The notes: a model not told the origin generated them from the letters alone. A stretch of DNA of 64,000 nt from an uncultured Methanobrevibacter sp. (GCF_947170395.1 NZ_CAMVTE010000005.1:24593-88592), one strand, 5' to 3'; shown: positions 47,249 through 57,307, numbered from the stretch's first letter. Program-made: numbers and translations.

Positions 47249-48466
47249 ATGCAAACTCTAATTGAAAATGTAAATGTTGTAAATCCTTTTGAGGAAATCG
47301 AATCCTCTCAGAACGTTTTGATTGAAGATAATTTGATTAAGGAAATTTCATCTTCAAAGATTAAGGTTAAAGATGCTGATGTCATTGACGGTGAGGATAA
47401 TTATTTGCTTTCTGGCTTTATTGACTGTCATTGCCATATTTTTGCAAAGGGATTTCACAAAGAGGAAAACATGGCAAACCCGTTGGGAATTCATTTTTAC
47501 AATGCAGTTCCTCACTCCTTGCAAACTTTAAACGCTGGCATTACATCAATTAGGGATTGTGGTTCTGCTGATTTGAGTTTCAAACTTGCTCAAGAGAGAA
47601 GATTATTCTCTGCTCCGAAAGTTCATTTGTCAATCACTCCTTTGGTGATGACGGGCGGTCATTTTGATTTGTTGTTGCCTTCCGGATTTGACATGGAGAT
47701 AATCTATCCGGGTTTTCCAAAAGGCAGGTGTGACGGTGTTGAAGAGGTCATAAAAAAGACACGTGAAGTCAAAAGAGCAGGTGCTGATTTTATAAAGGTC
47801 ATGTGCAGTGGAGGAGTTTTAACAACAAACACATCACCTGAATTTGCACAATTCAATAAAAAGGAACTTAAAGCCATAGTTAAAGAGGCTGCTGCAAATA
47901 ACATGGGTGTTTCAGCACATTGTCATAGCTTAAAAGGTATGAATAATTGTATCAATGCAGGTTTTTCATCAATTGAGCATGGAACATTCATTGACAGAAA
48001 AACCGCTCAAAAAATGGCTGAAAAAGATGTAAATTTGATTCCAACACTGTTAGTTCATCAGTTTTTATATGAAAACGGTTTTCCTGCATGGGACAGTTAT
48101 GCAGATGAAAAAACAGAAAAATTAAAGGAGATTGTTAAAGTTCATAAAGAAAACATTGCCGTTGCTTATGAGGAAGGAGTAAACATATTGATGGGAACAG
48201 ACAGTGGTGTAATTCCTCATGGTCATAATTTGGAGGAGTTAATTCATTTGGTTGATATTGGAATGTCTCCGGATGAAGCTATTGCCAGCGGAACAGTTAA
48301 AGCAGCTGAATTTTTAGGTCAGGACAACTTGGGATTGGTTAAGGAAAACTATGTTGCGGATTTGATTTTAGTAAATTCCAATCCTTTGGATGATGTTTCA
48401 GTTTTAAGCGATAATGATAATATTTTGAGGGTTTTACAAGATGGTGTTGAAGTTAAGCATCGATGA
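47249..48466 (+). CDS. metal-dependent amidohydrolase
   Basis: 405 residues. A TIM-barrel amidohydrolase with GFIDCHCHIF (HxH metal pair), KVMCSGG, SAHCHS, SSIEHGTFID and MGTDSGVIPHG (catalytic Asp). It belongs to the imidazolonepropionase/Xaa-Pro dipeptidase-like group, which cleaves cyclic or peptide amide bonds; the substrate is unclear. Its last codons overlap the start of the ferredoxin-nitroreductase gene. Confidence 0.85.
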   Translation: MQTLIENVNVVNPFEEIESSQNVLIEDNLIKEISSSKIKVKDADVIDGEDNYLLSGFIDCHCHIFAKGFHKEENMANPLGIHFYNAVPHSLQTLNAGITSIRDCGSADLSFKLAQERRLFSAPKVHLSITPLVMTGGHFDLLLPSGFDMEIIYPGFPKGRCDGVEEVIKKTREVKRAGADFIKVMCSGGVLTTNTSPEFAQFNKKELKAIVKEAAANNMGVSAHCHSLKGMNNCINAGFSSIEHGTFIDRKTAQKMAEKDVNLIPTLLVHQFLYENGFPAWDSYADEKTEKLKEIVKVHKENIAVAYEEGVNILMGTDSGVIPHGHNLEELIHLVDIGMSPDEAIASGTVKAAEFLGQDNLGLVKENYVADLILVNSNPLDDVSVLSDNDNILRVLQDGVEVKHR

Positions 48467-49238
48467 AGAGTTGTGCACTGCCTGCAAACTTTGCCAGCAG
48501 GTCTGTATTCGCGATAATATCATAGTTGAAGATTTTGCAGTCGAAACGGAAAGTAACTGTTTTGAATGCGGACATTGCATGGCGGTGTGTAAAGCAGGTG
48601 CAATAACATTGAAATCCTTTGAAGGTCATGAAGACAGGATTTCTGAATATAACTCCCGCGAAATCCCTGTGGATTATGATGATTTGCTACAATTATTAAA
48701 GCAAAGAAGATCTGTACGTTGGTTTAAAAACAAAAAGGTTGATAAAGAAACTTTCGATAAATTGTTTGAGGGAGCATATTATTCACCATCAGCACAAAAC
48801 TCTCAGGATGTTGAATTTGTAGTTTTGGATGAGAAGTTAGATGAATTCATGGAACTTGTCTATGATATCATCAAAGTTCAGGAAGATGAATTTTTCAGAA
48901 TTAAAGAGTTTGGCGATTATTTAAAGGACCCTTCAACAAAAGAGTTCCATCCTTTGTTATGGGGTGGAAAACAACTTATTTTAACATTTTCAAACGATAA
49001 GACAAGTGCGGTTATTGCAAATACTCGCATTGAACTGCTAGCATATTCTTTAGGGTTAGGAGGATTTTATTCACTGTTTATTTTAAAAGCTGATGAAATT
49101 GACCATGACAGGTTAATGGAGTTTTTCCCGGAAATTGATTCTTCTAAACACATGTATTCCTCTTTTATAATCGGCTATCCTAAAGTAAGATTTAGAAGGA
49201 CAATTCCTCACAAAGAAATTAATGTAATATATAAATGA
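48441..49238 (+). CDS. ferredoxin-domain nitroreductase
   Basis: 265 residues. Residues 1-60 hold two [4Fe-4S] motifs (CTACKLCQQVC and CFECGHCMAVC). Residues 80-265 form an FMN-binding nitroreductase domain with KQRRSVRWFKNKKVDKE and SPSAQNSQ. The fusion is common in anaerobes and passes electrons from an internal ferredoxin to FMN and an unknown acceptor. The start overlaps the amidohydrolase by 26 bases; ATG 48441, GTG 48444 and TTG 48447 are all possible. Confidence 0.88.
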   Translation: MVLKLSIDEELCTACKLCQQVCIRDNIIVEDFAVETESNCFECGHCMAVCKAGAITLKSFEGHEDRISEYNSREIPVDYDDLLQLLKQRRSVRWFKNKKVDKETFDKLFEGAYYSPSAQNSQDVEFVVLDEKLDEFMELVYDIIKVQEDEFFRIKEFGDYLKDPSTKEFHPLLWGGKQLILTFSNDKTSAVIANTRIELLAYSLGLGGFYSLFILKADEIDHDRLMEFFPEIDSSKHMYSSFIIGYPKVRFRRTIPHKEINVIYK

Positions 49239-49312
49239 CTTTTTAGCAATGCCTAAAATTTATTATACAAATAATACAAAACTATTGTTATAATTTTAAT
49301 AGGAGGATTGTC

Positions 49313-51805
49313 ATGGCGAAACCAAAACACATGGATGTTCCAATTGAAGGTATGCATTGTGCTTCCTGTGTTTTAAGTGTTAATAAAACATTTGAGAAGG
49401 TTGAAGGTGTAGAAGATGTTGATGCGGATTTGGCTTCAAACAAGCTTCACATTACTGTTAACCCTAAAAAAGTTTCATATGATGAAATGGATAAATTAGT
49501 TAAAAACTTAGGTTTTGAACTTCATTCAGATGAGATGACTTTAAGAATTCAGGGAATGCATTGTGCTTCATGCACTATGAATGTTGAGAATTTTTTAATT
49601 AGGCTGGATGGTATTTTTGATGTTAAAGCGGATCTGACATCCCAATCAGCAAAGATAAAGTATGATTCATCTAAAGTGGATTTGGATGAAATCGAAAAGG
49701 TAATCGAATCGTTGGGCTTTGAACTTTTAGGAGTTGAAGGTCAAACAGAAATTGATGAGGAAGCTATTTATCAAAAGGATCTGGCTGAAAAACGTAACAG
49801 AATCATTGTAGGTTTAATTTTTTCAGCAATTCTAATGGTATTGATGTTCAGCGGATGGGACCCTTTAATGGGGGTAACTGAATCCATTAATAAGGCAACC
49901 GGTTTGAATATATCTTCAATGGGATTGCTGTCTTTACTTGTAAGCATTGCTCCATTTTTATATGTTTCATTGCCTATTTTAAAAGCAGGAGCAAACGGAT
50001 TAATGCACAAAAACCTGAATATGGACGTGATGTACTCCATGGGTATTATGGTGGCATACGTTTCAAGTATCCTGGGTACTTTCCATATTGTTTTAGACCA
50101 CTCTTTTATGTTTTACGACTCTGCCGTAATGCTTCCTTCATTTTTAATGATTGGAAGATACCTGGAAGCAAGAGCCAAAAAAAGAACATCAGATTCAATA
50201 AGGGAATTGATAGGCCTTCAGCCTACTGTTGCAACAGCCATTGAACTTGATGAAAATGGTGAAATCGTCTCTCAAAAAGAAGTATCTATTGCAGATATTG
50301 TAATTGATGATTTATTATTGGTAAAACCTGGTGATAAGATCCCGGTCGACGGAGATGTTGTCGGCGGTGAGTCTTATGTTGATGAATCTATGATTAATGG
50401 TGAACCAATACCTAAAGTCAAAAAAGACGGTGAGGAAGTATTTGCAGGAACAATAAATCAGGATGGAGTATTATATATTAAAGCACAAAAAATCGGAAAG
50501 GAAACAGTATTATCCAATATTATTCGTTTAGTTGAAAAAGCACAATCCTCAAGACCTCCAGTTCAAAAATTCGCAAATACAATTGTCACTTACTTCATTC
50601 CGGTAATTTTAACTATAGCCATTGCGGTATTTTTAATATGGTATCTTGTACTTGGAGCCTCACTGCTGTTCTCATTAACATGTCTGATTTCAATTTTGGT
50701 AGTTGCATGTCCATGTGCATTGGGTCTTGCTACTCCAACAGCAGTTACTGTAGGTGTCGGAAGGGCAGCCGAGTTCGGTATTTTGATTAAAAACGGTGAT
50801 ACTTTAGAAAATGCCGGACAAATTGATGTTGCCGCTTTTGATAAAACAGGAACAATAACAGAAGGAAAACCTGAAGTTGATGATATAATAACTTATGGAA
50901 TATCAGAAAATGAATTAATTCAGCTAGCAGCCAGCATTGAACAAAATTCTAACCATCCTATTGCAAAAGCTATTGTAAATAAGGCAAAAGAAATGAATGT
51001 GGAATTTGACTCAACCAGCACTTTTGAAAATGTCACAGGTAAAGGTCTTAAGGCAGAACTGAATGGTAGTGAAGTCTTTGCAGGCAATTTGGCGTTAATG
51101 CAGGCAAATGATATTGACATTCCATCCGAAGTGGTGGATAAATATCATGAACTTGAAAGTTTAAGCAAAACAATTATCTTTTTAGCTCAAGATAATTCAA
51201 TAAAAGGTATTTTAAGTTTATCTGATAAAATCAAGTCAAATTCCAAAAGGACAATCGATGAACTGCATAAGATGGGTGTTGAAACATATATGCTCACAGG
51301 AGACAACGAATCCACTGCACTAAATGTTGCCCGTGAAGTCGGAATCGACAATGTGCGTGCTGGAGTGCTACCTGAAAACAAATTAAGCATTGTTAAGGAA
51401 ACTCAGGCAAACCACACCAAAAAGGTATTGTTTGTGGGAGACGGAATCAATGATGCTCCTGCATTGACTCAGGCAGATATCGGTGTGGCTATGGGTAACG
51501 GTACGGATATTGCTATGGAAAGTGGTGATATTGTTGTTATGGAAGGTGATTTGGAAAATGTGGTTGCTGCAGTACAGTTTTCTAAAAAGGTAATGAGAAG
51601 AATCAAGGAAAATATATTCTGGGCATTTGCATACAATTCAATTTTAATTCCGGTAGCGGCAGGTGTCTTATATCCGACATTCGGCATCACTTTTGAACCT
51701 GCTTTGGCTGGCCTTGCAATGGCAATGAGTTCCGTAACAGTCATTACATTGTCTTTAATGCTTAAAAGATATGTTCCTGAAATAAAAAGAGAAAGTAGGA
51801 ATTAA
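49313..51805 (+). CDS. copA: copper-exporting P1B-type ATPase
   Basis: 830 residues. Two N-terminal heavy-metal domains each have GMHCASC, and eight membrane helices hold the ion motif CPCALGLATPT (about 465). The phosphorylation site is DKTGTITEG (about 509), with SNHPIAKAI (the HP motif) and GDGINDAPALTQAD in the ATP-binding part. It exports Cu+ from the cytoplasm. AGGAGG upstream fixes the start. No CopY/CsoR-like regulator or CopZ is adjacent. A convergent hairpin follows. Confidence 0.95.
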   Translation: MAKPKHMDVPIEGMHCASCVLSVNKTFEKVEGVEDVDADLASNKLHITVNPKKVSYDEMDKLVKNLGFELHSDEMTLRIQGMHCASCTMNVENFLIRLDGIFDVKADLTSQSAKIKYDSSKVDLDEIEKVIESLGFELLGVEGQTEIDEEAIYQKDLAEKRNRIIVGLIFSAILMVLMFSGWDPLMGVTESINKATGLNISSMGLLSLLVSIAPFLYVSLPILKAGANGLMHKNLNMDVMYSMGIMVAYVSSILGTFHIVLDHSFMFYDSAVMLPSFLMIGRYLEARAKKRTSDSIRELIGLQPTVATAIELDENGEIVSQKEVSIADIVIDDLLLVKPGDKIPVDGDVVGGESYVDESMINGEPIPKVKKDGEEVFAGTINQDGVLYIKAQKIGKETVLSNIIRLVEKAQSSRPPVQKFANTIVTYFIPVILTIAIAVFLIWYLVLGASLLFSLTCLISILVVACPCALGLATPTAVTVGVGRAAEFGILIKNGDTLENAGQIDVAAFDKTGTITEGKPEVDDIITYGISENELIQLAASIEQNSNHPIAKAIVNKAKEMNVEFDSTSTFENVTGKGLKAELNGSEVFAGNLALMQANDIDIPSEVVDKYHELESLSKTIIFLAQDNSIKGILSLSDKIKSNSKRTIDELHKMGVETYMLTGDNESTALNVAREVGIDNVRAGVLPENKLSIVKETQANHTKKVLFVGDGINDAPALTQADIGVAMGNGTDIAMESGDIVVMEGDLENVVAAVQFSKKVMRRIKENIFWAFAYNSILIPVAAGVLYPTFGITFEPALAGLAMAMSSVTVITLSLMLKRYVPEIKRESRN

Positions 51806-51827
51806 TTGATTATTGATCAATTAATTC
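51799..51827. terminator. bidirectional terminator between copA and the purB unit
   Basis: GAATTAATTGAT and ATCAATTAATTC are perfect 12-bp inverted repeats around TATTG, covering the last codons of both convergent genes. A T-rich run follows on the plus side. Confidence 0.65.
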
Positions 51828-52661
51828 TAATTTTATTTTACCTAATTTTGGTGCAAGGAAATTGTAGAAAATTGCTATTAGGGCACCATTGACGAATGCG
51901 CTAACGAATCCTCCAACAACATTTACAAGTGCTGTTGTGATGTTTCCACCACTAATCAATGAGATTATTGCAAGAATCAGGTTTAAAACACCGCCAACTA
52001 CAGCAAATGCAATGGCTAATTTCAATACATCAACTGAATCAATTGCAGTCATATTGTCTTTTTTGGATAAGTTAAATACAGCACCTCTTCCGGTATCTGC
52101 AAAAATATTGTAGATGTAGCTGCCAAGCAATACAAATACGAATGAAATAATGAATGTACCGAAGATTATTATGGCTATTGTTGTAGGTTGGCTTAAAAGC
52201 ATAATGATTTGATAAAGTCCATAGGCTATTGCTTCTTGGCCTGAAAACATCAGTGTCTGCATTATTGTACTGATTAACAATGGCAGAATCAATACTGACG
52301 CTAAATAGATTAATATAACTTGTATTGTCAGTATCATTGCTGTAAACATTGCTGTTTCGGTAGGTGAAATTTGACTTAACTCTTTTTCATCTTTAAATGT
52401 TAGTTTAATGTTTTTCAGTTTTTTGGATAATCCATTGAATAAAAATCCCTTACAGAATGCAGTATAGATTGTGTACATGAATGTTCCCACCACTATTGTT
52501 GAGATGAGATACAGAGACACTCCGATTGCACTGGGATTTGCAATTCCAATTGCAAGTACTATGACTATTGAAGAGATAATTGAAAACAACACTGCAATTG
52601 CTGTTGCAACAATTGTAAATGAAGCTAAATCAACGGATTTTAATTCTTTAACACTAGTCAT
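51810..52661 (-). CDS. polytopic membrane protein of unknown function
   Basis: 283 residues with about six membrane helices in three pairs, separated by charged loops such as SKKLKNIKLTFKDEKELSQ. AGGTG upstream supports the ATG at 52661, eight bases behind the purB stop, so the two genes are cotranscribed. The composition resembles DUF4013-type proteins but I do not see their N-terminal signature. No catalytic motif is visible. Confidence 0.6.
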   Translation of the reverse strand: MTSVKELKSVDLASFTIVATAIAVLFSIISSIVIVLAIGIANPSAIGVSLYLISTIVVGTFMYTIYTAFCKGFLFNGLSKKLKNIKLTFKDEKELSQISPTETAMFTAMILTIQVILIYLASVLILPLLISTIMQTLMFSGQEAIAYGLYQIIMLLSQPTTIAIIIFGTFIISFVFVLLGSYIYNIFADTGRGAVFNLSKKDNMTAIDSVDVLKLAIAFAVVGGVLNLILAIISLISGGNITTALVNVVGGFVSAFVNGALIAIFYNFLAPKLGKIKLELIDQ

Positions 52662-52669
52662 TGTAGCAC

Positions 52670-54019
52670 CTAGAACCAGTCTTTGGATTTTTCAAGCAAT
52701 TCGTCTATGATTATTGAAATGGATCCGACATAGGTGTGAGGGTCCATTATCTTTTCAACGTCCTCTTCGGTGAGATATTTTTGAACCTCTTCGTCTTCTA
52801 AAATCAGTTCGCCCAACAGTAGTTTTTCCTTATTGGCTTTAATTGCATTTTTTCTTACAATACCGTATGCGGTTTGTTTTCCCATTCCTGCACGTGTAAG
52901 TTCAGCCATTAATCTTTCTGCCATAATCAAACCGTTAGTCAGGTTTAGGTTTCTTTCAATGTTTTCATCATAGAATATTAAGTTATTCATTAGTTTAATT
53001 GTCAAGTTTAAGATGTAATCGGTTAGGATACAGCTTTCAGGGAACATGATTCTTTCACATGAGGAGTTGGTCAGGTCTCTTTCATGCCAGAGAGGGTTGT
53101 TGTCTAATGCTGCATTGACATATGATTTAATGATTCTTGCAACACCACAAATCCTTTCAGCAGTAATTGGATTCATTTTATGTGGCATTGTACTGCTTCC
53201 AACCTGTTTTTCAGGATCGAAATATTCTCCAACTTCCATAAGTTCAGTTCTTTGAAGGCTTCTGATTTCCAATCCGATTTTATCAAGAGTACTTGCTATA
53301 TTTGCGAGCACACAAATAAACTCTACATGGTTGTCTCTTTGAACGACCTGGTTTGTAATTGTGGCGGCAGGAAGACCTAAGATTTCAGCAACGGTTTTAT
53401 GGATTTCCCAGCCTTGTTCTCCTAAAGCTGCGGTTGTTCCGACAGCTCCGTCCATCATACCAATACAAACATTTCCTTTGGCATGTTCCAGTCTTTCATA
53501 TTGTCTGTGAAGTTCATCAGCCCAAATACCGAATTTCATTCCGTAGGTTGTTGGAAGTGCATGCTGTCCGTGTGTACGTCCGATGCACACTTTCATCTTA
53601 TTTTCTTCAGTTAATTTAAGCATTATTTTGGTTAATCTTTCTAGTTTTTCTTTTAAAACTTCGATAGAGTCACGGATAAGCAATGAATTTGAACTGTCTA
53701 CGATATCATTGGATGTAGCTCCGAAGTGGACATATTCTCCGGCACCATTTTCACATACTTCTGTAATTCCTTTGGAAAGTGCAGCAATGTCGTGATTAGT
53801 TTCAGCTTCAATAGCTTTAACTCTTTCTAATTTTACATATTCTGTTGTAGCTTTAGCGGCAATTTCATCAGCAACTTCTTGAGGAATTATTCCTAGTTTT
53901 CCTTCAGCCTGAGCCAATGCGGATTCCACATCTAACATTCTTTGCAGTTTATTTTCTTCTTCCCATATTCTTTTCATTTCTGGGGTACCGTACCTAAATT
54001 CAATAGGATGTATAGCCAT
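52670..54019 (-). CDS. purB: adenylosuccinate lyase
   Basis: 449 residues of the fumarase/aspartase fold. GSSTMPHKMNP is the signature loop with the catalytic Ser; GRTHGQHALPTTYG and HFGATSNDIVDSS are the other two conserved regions. It acts twice in purine synthesis, cleaving SAICAR and adenylosuccinate. GAGATGAT precedes the ATG at 54019. The leader starts with a hairpin at 54058-54077. Confidence 0.95.
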   Translation of the reverse strand: MAIHPIEFRYGTPEMKRIWEEENKLQRMLDVESALAQAEGKLGIIPQEVADEIAAKATTEYVKLERVKAIEAETNHDIAALSKGITEVCENGAGEYVHFGATSNDIVDSSNSLLIRDSIEVLKEKLERLTKIMLKLTEENKMKVCIGRTHGQHALPTTYGMKFGIWADELHRQYERLEHAKGNVCIGMMDGAVGTTAALGEQGWEIHKTVAEILGLPAATITNQVVQRDNHVEFICVLANIASTLDKIGLEIRSLQRTELMEVGEYFDPEKQVGSSTMPHKMNPITAERICGVARIIKSYVNAALDNNPLWHERDLTNSSCERIMFPESCILTDYILNLTIKLMNNLIFYDENIERNLNLTNGLIMAERLMAELTRAGMGKQTAYGIVRKNAIKANKEKLLLGELILEDEEVQKYLTEEDVEKIMDPHTYVGSISIIIDELLEKSKDWF

Positions 54020-54056
54020 TTTTTATCATCTCATTTTAACATTTTTGTGCAAGAAT

Positions 54057-54078
54057 TCTCCAACTTCTAAGCTGGAGA
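54057..54078 (-). promoter_or_regulatory. hairpin at the 5' end of the purB leader
   Basis: On the minus strand CTCCAGCTT and AAGTTGGAG form a 9-bp stem with one G-U pair and a very short loop. A TATA-like ATATATAATATA lies about 25 bases upstream (54095-54110), so the hairpin would sit at the very start of the message. The wobble pairs only in the RNA of this strand. Role unknown: stability or protein binding. Confidence 0.4.
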
Positions 54079-54216
54079 GGTTCAATTCATTAAACTATAT
54101 TATATATTTCAACATTCTGTCTATTATATTTTATATAATTCAAAACATTTATATTACTTTATCTAAAAACATTAATACAACCTGTATAATCTGAAGATTA
54201 TATGATAGGTGAGAAT

Positions 54217-54420
54217 ATGGAAACAAAAATACGGCAGTTTCGCCAGGAAAAAGGCATGACTCAACAGGAGTTGGCCGAAGCGGTAGGTGTAACTCGTCAA
54301 ACAATAAATGCTTTAGAAAACGCTCGCTATAACCCTTCCTTATTATTAGCCTATAAAATTACTAATATTTTGGGTCAAAATGCTATAGAAGATGTTTTCG
54401 TGTTAAATGAAAACGAATAA
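54217..54420 (+). CDS. XRE-family transcriptional regulator
   Basis: 67 residues, one Cro/CI-type [48 protein letters not shown]. It resembles the short YgzD/YozG-like regulators. The ATG at 54217 has AGGTGAG just upstream; an ATG 15 bases earlier is less well placed. The CPBP protease gene follows about 90 bases later and may be its target. Confidence 0.88.
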   Translation: METKIRQFRQEKGMTQQELAEAVGVTRQTINALENARYNPSLLLAYKITNILGQNAIEDVFVLNENE

Positions 54421-54511
54421 TTGAACTAAAATTTTGTTAGTGATTTGTTTCAATCTATATGCCATTGTGCCATGTAATTTATCTTTTACATTTAGTTCTT
54501 ATTTTGATAAT

Positions 54512-55282
54512 ATGTCTTCCTTTAACGATGCTTTGAAAAATATTAAAATCAAAAATCTTGCGATTATAATAATAGTTGCTTATCTGGGCATATTTCTGTT
54601 GTCTCAGTTTAGCGGCCCAATTAGTTTTTCATGGGTTTATGTTATAGTGATATTTTATTTCATTTTCATGCTTAAGGATTATTTCAATGGCTTTAAGCAG
54701 GATGTGAGAGATGCATTTTCCAAAAGTCAATTGCGCTATGTTCTTCTGATTGTATTTTTAAATATTTTCTTTTCCTATGGGATGCTGTATTTGGCAAACG
54801 GAATCATTATCCAGTTTCCCTTTTTGGATTTTTTAGTAAATTTTTCTATACCTTCAATGTCATTGGTCGGCTATTTCCCGATTGCCGGAAGCTTTATTTC
54901 AACAGTTGTCATTTCTCCTATTTCTGAGGAATTTATTTTTAGAGGAGTATTTTTAAATAGGCTCAAGCTTTTTGTCCCAACAGTTTTTGCAATAGTGATT
55001 ACTTCACTTCTCTTCGGATCGCTTCATAATTTTGGAAGCCTTATTTCTGCATTTGTCTTTGCGGTTTGCATGGCAATACTGTACCTTAAAACGGATAATA
55101 TATGTGTTCCCATCCTGGCACATTTTTTAAACAATCTGTTTGCGGAAATAATCAGGTCTGCTGATGTCAATGAACTTCTGTTCACTAACGGTTGGGTAAT
55201 AGGAATTGTAAGCATTTTGGCGATTGTTTCTGCAATTCTTCTGTTTACTTCAATCTTAAATGAATTGAATAAAATTAAATAA
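54512..55282 (+). CDS. CPBP/CAAX-type intramembrane metalloprotease
   Basis: 256 residues from the ATG at 54512, with about seven helices. The Abi/CPBP motifs are EEFIFRGVFLNRL (Glu-Glu), HNFGSL and HFLNNLFAE, which hold the catalytic metal. Such proteases process prenylated proteins or bacteriocin-like peptides; the substrate here is unknown. No clear ribosome site. The frame is open for 26 codons upstream without a good start. Confidence 0.85.
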   Translation: MSSFNDALKNIKIKNLAIIIIVAYLGIFLLSQFSGPISFSWVYVIVIFYFIFMLKDYFNGFKQDVRDAFSKSQLRYVLLIVFLNIFFSYGMLYLANGIIIQFPFLDFLVNFSIPSMSLVGYFPIAGSFISTVVISPISEEFIFRGVFLNRLKLFVPTVFAIVITSLLFGSLHNFGSLISAFVFAVCMAILYLKTDNICVPILAHFLNNLFAEIIRSADVNELLFTNGWVIGIVSILAIVSAILLFTSILNELNKIK

Positions 55283-55318
55283 TAATAAGATAAAGATATT
55301 CTTAAAAGGAGTTTGAAT

Positions 55319-55717
55319 ATGGATTTAAAAAAAATTGGTATAGCTCTCATTTTCATAGGGATTGTTGTTACAATTGTATATCTTGGCAATGAAAAGGTTT
55401 TCGTTCCTGCATTGACAGTAACTGTTTTGGGATTCTTTGTAACAGTTGTCGGTTATGTTAGTGATATCCGCAAAAGAAAAATCATCAACGACCAGCTCGA
55501 CAAGGATATTGGCTCTATCCTTCAGCCTTTAATTACCAAATATTCCAATTTAAATAAACAGTATAGAAGTCAGTTTGAGGGTGAAGAGTATACCAAAAAA
55601 AGACTGGAGTTAAATAAGAATTTGGAAAAGGAAATTTCTGAAAAACTTCCTTATCTGGAAAGCCGTGAAGTTAAAAAGATTGTTATTCAGTTTAGTCAGG
55701 AACAGGACAAAATGTAA
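55319..55717 (+). CDS. two-helix membrane protein with coiled-coil tail
   Basis: 132 residues. Two membrane helices (about 5-22 and 30-48) are followed by a basic turn (RKRKI) and a long charged helix rich in Lys/Glu (about 60-130) that should form a coiled coil in the cytoplasm. AGGAG seven bases before the ATG at 55319 supports the start. I recognise no family. It lies between the CPBP protease and the trp promoter. Confidence 0.6.
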   Translation: MDLKKIGIALIFIGIVVTIVYLGNEKVFVPALTVTVLGFFVTVVGYVSDIRKRKIINDQLDKDIGSILQPLITKYSNLNKQYRSQFEGEEYTKKRLELNKNLEKEISEKLPYLESREVKKIVIQFSQEQDKM

Positions 55718-55745
55718 CAATATATTTTTTTGAAAAATTTTACAA

Positions 55746-55781
55746 TGTACAAAAAGTTACAACAAGGTTTTAAATAGTACA
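55746..55781 (+). promoter_or_regulatory. trp promoter with TRP-box-like sites
   Basis: TGTACA (55746-55751) and AGTACA (55776-55781) flank or overlap TTTTAAATA, the TATA box at 55768-55776. In Methanothermobacter the repressor TrpY binds TGTACA boxes in front of trpE. The layout here suggests the same type of tryptophan-dependent control; trpY itself is not in the window. Confidence 0.55.
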
Positions 55782-55810
55782 TTATTCTAATAATTAAATT
55801 AAGTGATTAT

Positions 55811-57307
55811 ATGTTTTCCCCAAGTTTAGAAGAAGTAAAAAACATTTCAAAAAATAAGGAGTATAAACGAATACCGGTATCTTATGAATTATTTTCAGAT
55901 ATCGCTACTCCTGTAGAGGTTTTAAGAGTTTTAAAAGGAATCAGTAACCATTGTTATATGCTGGAAAGTATTGAAGATGCTGAAAAATGGGGAAGATACA
56001 GCTTTTTGGGTTTCAATCCGCTATTGGAATTTACCTGTCAAAACGGTGTTGTCCGCATTAGGGGTGATGAAAACTTTGAAAAATTAAACGATAATGAAGT
56101 GGTTATCGAAACAGACAATCCCAGTGAAATCATCAAAGATTTGGTTAAAAAGAACAAATCTCCAAAACTAGATTATTTGCCTCCATTTACTGGTGGTTTT
56201 GTAGGTTATTTTGCTTATGATTATATAAAATATGCCGAACCTTCACTAAAATTGGACGCTGAAAATCAGGATCAGTTTAAAGACATTGATTTGATGCTGT
56301 TCGATAAGGTTGTTGCTTTTGATAACTTCAAGCAAAAAATAATTTTAATTGCCAATATAAAAACCGATGATTTGGATGCAAATTATCAGAAAGCCTGTAA
56401 AGAATTAAAAGACATTGCAGACTTAATAAAAAATGGTAAAAAAGCTGATATAGAACCATTAAAATTAAAATCAGATTTTAAACCCGTATTTTCACGTGAA
56501 AAATATTGTGATATGGTTTTAAAAGCGAAACATTACATTAAAGAAGGGGATATTTTCCAGGTTGTACTGTCTAACAGAATTGAAGCAGACATCTCCGGAA
56601 GCTTATTCGATACGTATAGGGTTTTAAGAACCACCAATCCCTCTCCATACATGTTTTATTTCTCAAGCAATGATATTGAAATAGCAGGAGCTTCTCCAGA
56701 AACCCTGGTTAAACTGACAGATAAAAAACTGTACACATTTCCCCTTGCAGGAACAAGACCTCGCGGAAAAACAGAAAATGAAGATTTAGAGCTGGAAAAA
56801 GAATTATTGGCCGATGAAAAGGAATTGGCCGAACATAACATGCTGGTTGATTTGGGACGCAATGACATCGGCAGAATCTCTGAGATAGGTTCTGTTCATG
56901 TAGATAAATATTTGTCTGTCGAGAGATTTTCTCATGTGATGCATATAGGTTCCACTGTTAGCGGAATTTTAAGAAGTGATTTGGACTCACTTGTAGCTAT
57001 TGATTCCATTCTTCCCGCCGGAACATTATCCGGTGCTCCAAAAATAAGGGCTTGCGAAATCATTAATGAACTGGAAGATAACAAACGTGGAATTTATGGC
57101 GGGGCAATCGGTTATGTTGACTTAAGCGGGAATATTGATACCTGCATTTCAATTAGAATAGCTTTTGCAAGAAATAATAAGGTTTTCATACGTTCCGGTG
57201 CAGGCATTGTTGCAGATAGCGTTCCGGATAAAGAGTTTGATGAATGCTTGAATAAGGCGGCAGCTGTAATTAACGCACTAAAAATTGCAGATGGGGGAAT
57301 AGAATGA
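55811..57307 (+). CDS. trpE: anthranilate synthase component I
   Basis: 498 residues. With TrpG it turns chorismate into anthranilate. The N-terminal HCYMLES is the tryptophan feedback site. The chorismate domain has FPLAGTRPRG, DLGRNDIGRI and LPAGTLSGAPKIRA. GTGAT precedes the ATG. It is the first gene of trpEGDCFBA, with an ATGA overlap to trpG. Confidence 0.96.
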   Translation: MFSPSLEEVKNISKNKEYKRIPVSYELFSDIATPVEVLRVLKGISNHCYMLESIEDAEKWGRYSFLGFNPLLEFTCQNGVVRIRGDENFEKLNDNEVVIETDNPSEIIKDLVKKNKSPKLDYLPPFTGGFVGYFAYDYIKYAEPSLKLDAENQDQFKDIDLMLFDKVVAFDNFKQKIILIANIKTDDLDANYQKACKELKDIADLIKNGKKADIEPLKLKSDFKPVFSREKYCDMVLKAKHYIKEGDIFQVVLSNRIEADISGSLFDTYRVLRTTNPSPYMFYFSSNDIEIAGASPETLVKLTDKKLYTFPLAGTRPRGKTENEDLELEKELLADEKELAEHNMLVDLGRNDIGRISEIGSVHVDKYLSVERFSHVMHIGSTVSGILRSDLDSLVAIDSILPAGTLSGAPKIRACEIINELEDNKRGIYGGAIGYVDLSGNIDTCISIRIAFARNNKVFIRSGAGIVADSVPDKEFDECLNKAAAVINALKIADGGIE

